DNA of 64,000 nucleotides from the NCBI GenBank assembly GCA_009929215.1, contig SAAX01000001.1, forward strand, positions 1 through 64,000. The letters are read 5' to 3'. Of this stretch, positions 37,179 through 45,859 are shown one piece after another. The DNA is from Deltaproteobacteria bacterium (GTDB taxonomy: Bacteria > Desulfobacterota > Desulfovibrionia > Desulfovibrionales > Desulfovibrionaceae). A model generated the notes under the pieces. That model did not search any database and was not told where the DNA came from. It was given only the letters and a program-made list of their open reading frames with translations. Within the stretch, counting starts at the first letter, position 1, and every line of letters starts with the position of its first letter. The position numbers and the translations under genes were made by a program.

Positions 37179-38498
37179 ATGAAGAACAACCATTCCTGTC
37201 AGGCTGGCCAAGAGGCGGCGCAAACTCCCGCCGCCGCCGAAAGCAGCGCTTCCGGATTCAACCGCACGCGTTCCAAGCTCGCCTTTGATCGGCTTGTGGA
37301 AATGGGAGCCAAGATGGGGATGGAAAATCCTCTGTTTCTCTGCCACGAACGTGCGGCCAAGGCCACCACGATCATTTCTGGCAAAGAATATCTCAACTTT
37401 TCCACATACGATTATCTGGATATAAACGGGCATCCCGAAATTACCGCTGCCGTTGCCGAAGCCGCCGCCATTTATGGCACGTCGGCTGGTGCCAGCCGCC
37501 TTGTGGGCGGCGAGCGCCCGCCGCACCGCGAGCTTGAACAGGCTTTTGCCAAGCTGTATGGCGTGGAAGACAGCATCGCCTATGTGAGCGGGCACGCCAC
37601 CAACGTGTCTACCCTGGGCTTTCTTTTTGGCCACCGCGACGCCATCTTTCACGATGGCCTGGCCCACAATTCGCTTGTTCAGGGCGCGCGCCTTTCCAGC
37701 GCCACCCGTTATTCATACGCCCACAACGATTGTGATGCCCTTGAAGAACTGCTCAAGGCCAAGCGCGGCGAGCACAAGCGCGCCGTGATCGTTACCGAAG
37801 GCCTGTTCAGCATGGACGGCAACATTCCCGACCTGCCGCGCATTATTGAACTCAAAAAGCGCTACGACTGCATGCTGCTGGTGGACGAAGCACACTCGCT
37901 GGGCGTGTTGGGTGCTACCGGGCGCGGCGCACACGAACATTTCAATATCGACCCCACCGAAGTGGACATGTGGATGAGCACCCTCTCCAAGTCCATGTGC
38001 GGTTGCGGTGGCTTTATTGCTGGCCGCCACGAACTCATCGAGTTCCTCAAGTACGGTTCGCCGGGCTTTGTGTTCAGCGTGGGCATGCCCCCCATCATTG
38101 CCGTGGCCTGCCAAAAGGCCCTTGAAATCATGCTGCGCGAACCCGAACGGGTGCACAAGCTGCAAAGAATTTCCAAGTTCTTTATTGAATATGCTGCCAG
38201 CATCGGCCTTGATACGGGCGCGGCCCAGGGCTATGCGGTGGTTCCTGTCATGGTGGGCGACCCCATGGTTGCGGGCTTTTTGTCCAACGCGCTGTTCAAG
38301 CGCGGCATCTATGTGATGCCCATTACCTTCCCGGCTGTTAAGGAAGGCACAGACCGCCTGCGCTTCTTCCTTTCTGCCGCCCACGATGAAAACCATATCC
38401 GCCAGGCGCTGGACGCCGTGAAGGAAGAAATTCCCAAGGCTTGGGCCATTGTGGATGACTACAAACGCGAGCACGCCAACGACGGCGGCGAAGCCTAA
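37179..38498 (+). CDS. Alpha-oxoamine synthase family PLP enzyme (KBL/BioF/SPT-like)
   Basis: 439 aa; NFSTYDYLDINGHPEI, GTSAGASRLVGGERPPHRELEQAFAKLYG, EGLFSMDGNIPDLP, DEAHSLGVLGATGRG, TLSKSMCGCGGFIAG (PLP lysine). Confidence 0.88.
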   Translation: MKNNHSCQAGQEAAQTPAAAESSASGFNRTRSKLAFDRLVEMGAKMGMENPLFLCHERAAKATTIISGKEYLNFSTYDYLDINGHPEITAAVAEAAAIYGTSAGASRLVGGERPPHRELEQAFAKLYGVEDSIAYVSGHATNVSTLGFLFGHRDAIFHDGLAHNSLVQGARLSSATRYSYAHNDCDALEELLKAKRGEHKRAVIVTEGLFSMDGNIPDLPRIIELKKRYDCMLLVDEAHSLGVLGATGRGAHEHFNIDPTEVDMWMSTLSKSMCGCGGFIAGRHELIEFLKYGSPGFVFSVGMPPIIAVACQKALEIMLREPERVHKLQRISKFFIEYAASIGLDTGAAQGYAVVPVMVGDPMVAGFLSNALFKRGIYVMPITFPAVKEGTDRLRFFLSAAHDENHIRQALDAVKEEIPKAWAIVDDYKREHANDGGEA

Positions 38499-38625
38499 AT
38501 CCATTACGACCCGTTGGGGTTGAACTGATGCCAGAGCGGGCGGTTATGCGCCCGCTTTGTCGCCCAGCCGGGCGGCGATATACGGCCTGTTCGCATGTAT
38601 GGGTAGGCGTTATTATCGTCTGCCA

Positions 38626-38652
38626 AGCCGGGCCGTTGGGCCCGGCTCTTGT
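38626..38652 (+). terminator. GC-rich hairpin between the AOS gene and the glycosyltransferase gene (terminator or attenuator)
   Basis: agccgggcc-gttg-ggcccggct followed by cttgttt; a second hairpin agcgggcg-gttatg-cgcccgct lies at 38535-38556. Confidence 0.4.
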
Positions 38653-38669
38653 TTGCACCGGAGAAAACC

Positions 38670-40040
38670 ATGACGCATATTACAGGCGCAGATGCAGATA
38701 ATGAAGCATCAAAGCCGATGCCTGAAGATCTGCCGCTAATTGCATACGTTCTGCTTTGGTTTCCCCTTTCTTCTGAAACCTTCATTTTTCGCGAGGTCGT
38801 GCAACTCATGGCGCGCGGCCTGCCCATACGCGCCTACACCATGTACGGCAAAAGCCTGAGCGGTTGCAGCGAAGAAATGCGCAACTTCTCCGGGCCCGTC
38901 GAACGCATGGGCGTGGGTGGCACCCTGCGGATAATCAAGGCTTTTGTGCGGGCGCTTTCGGGCAATCCGCTCAAGGTCTGGAACCTCATGCGCAAGGGAT
39001 TTTTTCACCGCATGCGCAATATGGAATCGCTGGGCGAAAACCTGTGGTGCTTCATGGCAGGTTTTCTGCTTGCCGAACTGTGCGTGCGCGACGGCGTAAA
39101 ACTTATCCATTCGCCCTGGGCCAACGGCCCTGCCACGGCGGCCTGGGTAGCCTCGCGCCTCACGGGTATTCCTTTTGCTTTTACGGGCCGGGCTGGCGAC
39201 ATCTATCCCCAAGACGGTCAGCTGCGCGAAAAATCAGCCGACGCGCTTTTTATCCGCACCAACAACCACGCCAATGTAAACTGGCTGCGCAGCTTCTGTC
39301 CCGAGGGGCAGGAAGACAAGGTGCACGCCATTTACAACAGCCTTACATTTACCCCCAAGGGCCAGTGCGCGGTCAGCATGCGCCCACCGTACCGGCTGCT
39401 TGCCGTGGGCCGCTTTGCACGCACCAAGGGGTTTCCTGATCTGCTCACGGCCATGGCCCGTCTCAAGCGCGAGAATATTCCCGTAAACCTTACCCTTGTG
39501 GGCGATGGCCGCTGGCGGCTCAAGCTCAAGGGCATGCGCGACCGCATGGGCCTACAGAATATCGTGCACATGCCTGGTTTTATTCCGCACGACCAAATCT
39601 GCGGCTACATGCTCGACCACGACATGCTCATCATGCCCAGTGTTGTGCATTCCAACGGCGACCGAGACGGCATACCCAACGTGATCATGGAAGCGCTTTC
39701 GCACCGCATGCCTGTTATAGCCACCGATGTGTGCGGCATTTCAGAGGTTATCATCAACGGCGAAACAGGCCTGCTCACGCCACAGCGCGATCCCCGTGCC
39801 CTAGCTGACGCGGTACGCCACATGGTCGAAGACCGCGAACACGCCAGCCGCATGGCCGAAGCGGGACGCGCCCGCGTGGAAAAAATGTTTGACCGCGAAA
39901 ACAACATATCTGCCCTGCTGCGCCTGTATGTGGATGAAAGCCGCCAGTACTGGCGCACCACCGGCGGCAAGGGCAGCAGCCACGCTGCCGAAAGCAGCGT
40001 TCACGCCCCTCTGGGTTCGGGAGCAGCAGGTCACGCATGA
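38670..40040 (+). CDS. Glycosyltransferase (GT4-like, WcaL/AmsK-type)
   Basis: LPLIAYVLLWFPLSSETFIFREVVQLMARG N-terminus; LLAVGRFARTKGFPDLLTAMARLK; EALSHRMPVIATDVCGISEVIINGETGLL. Confidence 0.88.
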   Translation: MTHITGADADNEASKPMPEDLPLIAYVLLWFPLSSETFIFREVVQLMARGLPIRAYTMYGKSLSGCSEEMRNFSGPVERMGVGGTLRIIKAFVRALSGNPLKVWNLMRKGFFHRMRNMESLGENLWCFMAGFLLAELCVRDGVKLIHSPWANGPATAAWVASRLTGIPFAFTGRAGDIYPQDGQLREKSADALFIRTNNHANVNWLRSFCPEGQEDKVHAIYNSLTFTPKGQCAVSMRPPYRLLAVGRFARTKGFPDLLTAMARLKRENIPVNLTLVGDGRWRLKLKGMRDRMGLQNIVHMPGFIPHDQICGYMLDHDMLIMPSVVHSNGDRDGIPNVIMEALSHRMPVIATDVCGISEVIINGETGLLTPQRDPRALADAVRHMVEDREHASRMAEAGRARVEKMFDRENNISALLRLYVDESRQYWRTTGGKGSSHAAESSVHAPLGSGAAGHA

Positions 40041-41056
40041 GCGAAAAGCAGCCGCTCTACCTGGTTGTAAGCCTGGATGTTGAAGAGGAGGGACTCTTTG
40101 GCGGCTACTACGCCCGCCGGGGATTTACCACCCGCAACACCTCTGGGCTCAAAGACCTGGCATCCTTTTGCGGCATGGGCATTCGCCCTACCTTGTTTTG
40201 CGCCCACAGTGTACTGTCCGACCCAACATCCTGCGAAACCCTGACATGGCTGCGCGATGCGCACCACGCCGAAATCGGGGCACATCTGCACCACTGGAAC
40301 ACCCCGCCGCTGACTCTTGACGGCACTGACCATACCCTGCCAGACACAGCGGCCCGGGTTCCTGCTGCCGAAGTTTCCGATGCGCTTTTTTTCGCCAAGC
40401 TGGCCGCGCTTATGGAAGAGGGCAAGGCCTTGCAAGGCCCGCCCATGACTTCCTTCCGCATGGGCAGATGGGATCTGCACCGTAATCACTGGCCCCTGCT
40501 TGCTGCTGCGGGCATTCTTTGCGATGCCTCGGTGCGGCCCCTGCACTGCGCAAGCTCAGCCGGGCTTGGGCCAGACCACTTTGACGCCCCCGCCAATCCC
40601 TACTGGGTAAACGCGGGGCAGAATCCTATTTTTGAAGTTCCGCTTACGGTCACGCCGCTTTTGCCGCAGCTACCAAATCTCCTGCGGGCCCTGCCCGCTG
40701 CCCTTGCCGCCAGTGCCCGTGCAAGCCTCAAAACATGGGGCGCGTTGGCGCTGCTGCCCGTGTACCATCCGCTGTGGGCCATGTGCGCCATCACAAAGCT
40801 CTATGCGGCACGCGGCGGACGCGTGCTTTCCCTGACCTGGCATTCGTCCGAGATGATGCCCGGCTGCACCCCTCATCTGCCCGACCCCGCATCGGTAAAG
40901 AAATTTACCAGCAAAGTTGGCGACTGGCTCAACTGGCTGCACCGCAACTACAGCGTGCGTAGCCTGACCATGGACGAGCTGCGCCGCGAAATGGGCCCAA
41001 CGGCCCCCTTGCTTACGGGCAGCGGCGATTGGACATACGGAGCAGCAAGCCCGTAA
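40037..41056 (+). CDS. Polysaccharide deacetylase-like (NodB-type fold) protein
   Basis: LYLVVSLDVEEEGLFGG, HHAEIGAHLHHW, TSFRMGRWDL, LTWHSSEMMPG; overlaps the GT stop. Confidence 0.65.
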   Translation: MSEKQPLYLVVSLDVEEEGLFGGYYARRGFTTRNTSGLKDLASFCGMGIRPTLFCAHSVLSDPTSCETLTWLRDAHHAEIGAHLHHWNTPPLTLDGTDHTLPDTAARVPAAEVSDALFFAKLAALMEEGKALQGPPMTSFRMGRWDLHRNHWPLLAAAGILCDASVRPLHCASSAGLGPDHFDAPANPYWVNAGQNPIFEVPLTVTPLLPQLPNLLRALPAALAASARASLKTWGALALLPVYHPLWAMCAITKLYAARGGRVLSLTWHSSEMMPGCTPHLPDPASVKKFTSKVGDWLNWLHRNYSVRSLTMDELRREMGPTAPLLTGSGDWTYGAASP

Positions 41057-41170
41057 AATAGCAGTTTTTGTAATCAAAAATAACAGTTATTGACCATATC
41101 GAACAGAGATGCGGAACAGGGCCAATACCCAGCAACCCGCTGAGAATACCTGCCGCACTTGGAGAAAACC

Positions 41171-42514
41171 ATGCCGGAAACCAGCACCCAGGCCTCCCGC
41201 CCCGCATTCAAGACGGGCCTACCGCATGTGGCCTATGTTCTGCTGTGGTATCCCTTGTTCACACAGCCCTTTATTTTCCGTGAAGTAGAAGGCCTCAAAG
41301 GTTTGCTGCCGCTTTCAGTATACAGCCTGTACGGCCCCAACCTGCGCCACTGCTCCAACGAAATGCGGGCAGTGGCGGGCGAAACACATACCTACGGCAT
41401 GCGTTCGCTGGGCCATGTGCTTGGCGAAAGCCTTCGTCAGGCCCTGCTGCACCCGCTGCGCACCGGGCGACTTTTCCGCAAGGCCATTTTTCGTCACTGG
41501 CGCAGCTGGGAAACCCTGGGAGAAAACCTGTGGGCCTTTTGCGCGGGCATGTATCTGGGCCGCCTGTTTAAAGATTCTGGCATTGACATGATCTATGCTC
41601 CCTGGCCGCGTGGCACGGCCACTGCCGCTTGGGTTGCCTCGCAGATCGCTGGCGTGCCCTTTGCCACGGCCGCACGCGGCGACAACCTTGAACCAGCCGA
41701 CCCTGATCTTGGCGACAAGCTCACCGCTGCATTCTTTGTGCGTGCCAACAACGAGGCCGACAAAAAACGTATTGAGGTTTTTGACAAAGGTCAGGCGCAG
41801 GGCAAGGTAGAGCTTATCTACAACAGCCTTACCCTGCCCCCGCTGCCTGCAACGGGCGAACCCGCTCTGGCTCCGGGCCAGGATCACGAGCAGGCTTCCA
41901 TGGATCGGCCCGTGCGCCTGCTGGCCCTTGGCCGGTTTGACGTTACCAAGGGTTTTGACGTGCTGATCAAGGCCTGCGGTATTCTGCGCGACAAGGGGCT
42001 TGATTTCAGGCTTACGCTTGCGGGCGGCGGCGGCGCAGTGATGGGTCTTGGCCGCATGGAAGCGGAAATTTTGCGGCTGCGCGAAAGCTTGCAGCTTGAA
42101 GACCGCGTGCTGCTGCCGGGCATCATCTCGCACAATGAATTGCCGCGCATACTGGCCGATCACGACATTTTCGCCGCGCCCTGTGTGGTGCACGAATCTG
42201 GCCGCCGCGATGGTATCCCCAACACGGTCATCGAGGCCCTGGCTTACGGCCTGCCCGTGGTAAGCACCACGGTCAACGCCCTGCCAGAAGTGGTAATCGA
42301 CGGCAAAACCGGCCTGGCCGTAGCCCCCAACAATCCGGAAGCCCTGGCCGAAGCCCTGCTGATCCTTGCAAACAACGCCCCCCTGGCCCAGACCTTGGCG
42401 CGCAACGGCAAGCAGCTTGCTGCCGACATGTTTGACCCCACCCGCAACAACAAGCGGCTGGCAGATATTTTCATCAAACATTATACGATCTGGAAGCAAA
42501 GATGTGCGGCATAG
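41171..42514 (+). CDS. Glycosyltransferase (GT4-like), paralogue of the 38670 gene
   Basis: VAYVLLWYPLFTQPFIFREVEGLKGL; LLALGRFDVTKGFDVLIKACGIL; EALAYGLPVVSTTVNALPEVVIDGKTGLAV. Confidence 0.88.
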   Translation: MPETSTQASRPAFKTGLPHVAYVLLWYPLFTQPFIFREVEGLKGLLPLSVYSLYGPNLRHCSNEMRAVAGETHTYGMRSLGHVLGESLRQALLHPLRTGRLFRKAIFRHWRSWETLGENLWAFCAGMYLGRLFKDSGIDMIYAPWPRGTATAAWVASQIAGVPFATAARGDNLEPADPDLGDKLTAAFFVRANNEADKKRIEVFDKGQAQGKVELIYNSLTLPPLPATGEPALAPGQDHEQASMDRPVRLLALGRFDVTKGFDVLIKACGILRDKGLDFRLTLAGGGGAVMGLGRMEAEILRLRESLQLEDRVLLPGIISHNELPRILADHDIFAAPCVVHESGRRDGIPNTVIEALAYGLPVVSTTVNALPEVVIDGKTGLAVAPNNPEALAEALLILANNAPLAQTLARNGKQLAADMFDPTRNNKRLADIFIKHYTIWKQRCAA

Positions 42515-44418
42515 CAGGCATTTGTCAGATAGATGCCACCCCCCTCACGCCTGAGGCGGGGCAGTGGGTCAAGGCCATGACCGACCGCATGGCCCATCGC
42601 GGCCCTGATGGCGAGGGCCAGTGGAGCCACGGGCCCGTATGCCTCGGACACAGGCGGCTTTCCATCATTGACCTTTCTGGCGGCGGCCAGCCCATGCACA
42701 GCGCCGATGGACAGCTGACCGTCACCTTCAACGGCGAAATATACAACTATGCCGAGCTCAAAGAGCAGCTCACCGCCCTCGGTGGCCGCTTTCAGACCAG
42801 CTCTGATACTGAGGTGATTCTTGAGGGCTACCGCATCTGGGGCCCAGACTGCCTTGCGCGCTTTGACGGCATGTTTGCCTTTGCCCTGTGGGACAACCAG
42901 CAGCGCCGCCTTTTCTGCGCACGTGACCGCTTTGGCAAAAAGCCCTTTTTCTACACCGTACAGCACGGCAGGCTCTATTTTGCCTCTGAGCTCACGGGCA
43001 TCGAGCAGCTCAAGCACCTGAGCCTGAGCACCGACCCGCAGGCCATCATGCGCTATCTGGCCTATGAATATGTGCCCACGCCCAACAGCATGTACACCGA
43101 GGTGCAGAGCCTGCCTCCCGCGCATATGCTGCTGGTGCAGGAAGGCAGTGTGCGCATTGCCAGATACTGGGACATGCCCCTGCCTGACGAATCTGACCGC
43201 CGCAGCGACGAAGAACTGTGCGAAGAACTGCGCAATCTGCTGGCCCGAGGCGTGCGCCGCCGCATGGTCAGCGATGTGCCGCTGGGCGTCTTTCTTTCCG
43301 GCGGCATTGATTCCTCCATCGTGGCAGGGCTTATGGCGCGTCAGTCGTCCACGCCCATCAAAACTTTTTCCATCGGCTTTACCGAGGCCAGCTACGACGA
43401 ATCGCGCTATGCCCGCATAGTGGCCAAGGCCTTTGCCACAGACCACCACGAGCGTGTGCTCTCTGCCGAAGAATGCGCCGACAAGCTGCCCGGCATCATC
43501 AGCCGCATGGACGTGCCCATGGCCGATGCCTCTGTGGCCCCCACATGGCTGCTCTCTGGCGTTACCCGCGAAAAGGTCACTGTGGCTCTGGGCGGCGATG
43601 GCGCGGACGAACTGTGGGCAGGCTATGAGCATTACATCGGCTTTAAGGTTGCCCAGTGGTACAACGCCGCCCCGGCGGCCCTGCGCAAAAACATCATAGA
43701 GCCGCTGGCAGGCATGCTGCCCTCCTCTGCCGGGTACATCAATCCGCGTCTGGCCGTTGCCACCTTTTTGCGGGCTGCCCACGCTCCGGCATGGCAACGC
43801 GTGCAAACCATGCTCACGGCCTTCACGCCTGAGATGCAGGAATCTGTGCTTGATGCAGGCTTTAAGGCCCAGCAGCCCGGCTTTCTTGCCCCCGATGTGC
43901 TCTTTGCCCCCACGCGCGAGCAGTACGAGCACTGGCAGCCCATGCATGCGGCCTCGCCTCTGGCGCGGGCCTTTCATGTCTACGCCCGCCAGTTCATGCT
44001 CGACGACATATTGGTCAAGGTAGACCGCTGCTCCATGCTGCACAGCCTTGAGGTGCGCGCGCCCTTCCTTGACAAGGACGTGGCGGAATTTGCCGCCCGC
44101 CTGCCCATCAGCAAAAAGCTGCACGGCTTCAAGCGCAAGTGGCTGCTCAAAAAGGCTTTTGCCGAGCTGCTGCCCGATGAAATTCTGTACCGCAACAAGC
44201 GCGGCTTCCAGATACCAGTGGCCCAGTGGCTGCGCGGCCGCATGCGCCCGCTTATGGAAGACCTGCTGAGCGAAAACGCCCTGAAGGCACAGGGCATCTT
44301 CAACTATCAGGCCGTGCGCGCCCTGATGGACGAGCACATCTCTGGCCGGGCCGACCTGCGCAAGCCCTTGTGGACCCTGCTTGTGTTTCAGCTTTGGTGG
44401 CGTGCGCGCCATCCCTGA
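42502..44418 (+). CDS. asnB: Asparagine synthase (glutamine-hydrolysing)
   Basis: 638 aa; MCGIAGICQ nucleophile Cys2, RGPDGEGQW, FNGEIYNY, PLGVFLSGGIDSSIVAGLMA; start overlaps the previous CDS by 13 nt. Confidence 0.93.
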   Translation: MCGIAGICQIDATPLTPEAGQWVKAMTDRMAHRGPDGEGQWSHGPVCLGHRRLSIIDLSGGGQPMHSADGQLTVTFNGEIYNYAELKEQLTALGGRFQTSSDTEVILEGYRIWGPDCLARFDGMFAFALWDNQQRRLFCARDRFGKKPFFYTVQHGRLYFASELTGIEQLKHLSLSTDPQAIMRYLAYEYVPTPNSMYTEVQSLPPAHMLLVQEGSVRIARYWDMPLPDESDRRSDEELCEELRNLLARGVRRRMVSDVPLGVFLSGGIDSSIVAGLMARQSSTPIKTFSIGFTEASYDESRYARIVAKAFATDHHERVLSAEECADKLPGIISRMDVPMADASVAPTWLLSGVTREKVTVALGGDGADELWAGYEHYIGFKVAQWYNAAPAALRKNIIEPLAGMLPSSAGYINPRLAVATFLRAAHAPAWQRVQTMLTAFTPEMQESVLDAGFKAQQPGFLAPDVLFAPTREQYEHWQPMHAASPLARAFHVYARQFMLDDILVKVDRCSMLHSLEVRAPFLDKDVAEFAARLPISKKLHGFKRKWLLKKAFAELLPDEILYRNKRGFQIPVAQWLRGRMRPLMEDLLSENALKAQGIFNYQAVRALMDEHISGRADLRKPLWTLLVFQLWWRARHP

Positions 44419-44510
44419 TGCATGGCTTCTTGCCACCACGGCCAGAGTGCTTATAATGTAAGAAGCATGCGGTAATAACCGCTGCAAAATATTGCTTGAG
44501 AGGAAAACGC

Positions 44511-45374
44511 ATGACCAGCCAGATCAAGACTGTTTTTCTGCTTGCCCTGCTTTCCGCCATCATAATCATGCTCGGCGGCCTGATGGGTGGCCGTACCGGT
44601 GTGGTGCTGGCCTTTGGCCTCGCCCTGATCATGAACGTGGGCAGCTACTGGTATTCTGACAAAATCGTGCTCTCCATGTACAAAGCGCGCGAGCTCGCGC
44701 CCGAAGAAGCCCCCTACCTGCACAAAATTGTTGAAGAACTTGCCCACAACGCGGGCATTCCCAAGCCCCGCGTGTGCGTTGTGCCAGAGGAAGCCCCCAA
44801 CGCTTTTGCCACAGGCCGCAACCCCGAAAATGCCGTGGTTGCTGTTACCGAGGGCATTATGCGCCTGCTTTCGCCCGAAGAACTGCGCGGCGTTGTGGCC
44901 CACGAGATCGGCCACATCGTCAACCGCGACATTCTCATTCAGACCATTGCGGGCGTCATGGGCTCGGCCATTGTGACCCTTGCCAATATTTTTCAGTTTA
45001 CGGCCATTTTTGGCGGCGGCAACCGCGATGAAGAAGGCGGCGGGCTCAACCCCATTGCCGCTATTGCCATGGCACTGCTGGCCCCCATGGCCGCTGGTCT
45101 TATTCAGATGGCCATATCGCGCTCGCGCGAATATCTGGCAGACGACACCGGCGCAGAGCTGTGCGGCCAGCCCCTGGCCCTTGCCGGAGCGCTGAACAAG
45201 CTGGGCATGGCCAGCGGTCAGATACCCATGCAAGAAGGCAACCCCAGTACGGAACAGATGTTCATTGTTACCCCCATGTTCGCCCACGGCGGCATGGCAA
45301 GCCTCTTCAGCACCCATCCGCCCCTGGAAGAGCGCATTCAACGTCTGCGCGAAATGGCTGCTTCCCGGCGCTGA
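44511..45374 (+). CDS. htpX: Zinc metalloprotease HtpX
   Basis: HEIGHIVNRDILIQTIAG zinc motif, N-terminal TMs, FSTHPPLEERIQRLREM. Confidence 0.95.
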   Translation: MTSQIKTVFLLALLSAIIIMLGGLMGGRTGVVLAFGLALIMNVGSYWYSDKIVLSMYKARELAPEEAPYLHKIVEELAHNAGIPKPRVCVVPEEAPNAFATGRNPENAVVAVTEGIMRLLSPEELRGVVAHEIGHIVNRDILIQTIAGVMGSAIVTLANIFQFTAIFGGGNRDEEGGGLNPIAAIAMALLAPMAAGLIQMAISRSREYLADDTGAELCGQPLALAGALNKLGMASGQIPMQEGNPSTEQMFIVTPMFAHGGMASLFSTHPPLEERIQRLREMAASRR

Positions 45375-45385
45375 AACCACAGCAC

Positions 45386-45787
45386 ATGAGGTCGATAATG
45401 TACGCACGCCTTGTTTGCATTGCCCTGCTGGGCCTTGCGCTGGTTGCCTGTACCAAGGCCCAGCCCGCCCAGAATGCCGCACCCGCCCCGGTTGATCCCT
45501 GCCCCCTTGTGTACACCTATGCCCCTGGCAACTACATTGTAGATATTGCCAGCGGTGCGGAAGTGCTACTCGACCCCGGCGTGCAGGAATTTGAGCTGTT
45601 CTGCACCCCGGCAGAGGCACGGGCAGCCGTAAACGAAGCCCTGCGACAGGGCATACTGAATGAAGGCGACTGGCGTATTTATCGCGTAGAAGGCAGCATG
45701 GAAGAAATTGGCCAGCGACAGAGCAATAACCAGCACACCCTTGCGCGCATGACCCAGATTGTGGACTGGGTAGCCGAAAATCCCTAA
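45386..45787 (+). CDS. Small lipoprotein of unknown function
   Basis: MRSIMYARLVCIALLGLALVACTKAQ signal with lipobox LVAC; about 130 aa. Confidence 0.7.
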   Translation: MRSIMYARLVCIALLGLALVACTKAQPAQNAAPAPVDPCPLVYTYAPGNYIVDIASGAEVLLDPGVQEFELFCTPAEARAAVNEALRQGILNEGDWRIYRVEGSMEEIGQRQSNNQHTLARMTQIVDWVAENP

Positions 45788-45810
45788 CCCCACCTTCCGA
45801 ATCAAAACAA

Positions 45811-45847
45811 AAATCCCGGTGCATCGCAACGCCGGGATTTTTTTTAT
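45811..45847. terminator. Bidirectional terminator between convergent genes
   Basis: aaatcccggtgcatcgcaacgccgggattttttttat. Confidence 0.8.
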
Positions 45848-45859
45848 TGTTCAAGGATA

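Noticed and set aside
42481-44487. 668-aa minus-strand ORF opposite asnB
   Set aside because: Antisense shadow ORF; asnB is clearly the real gene.
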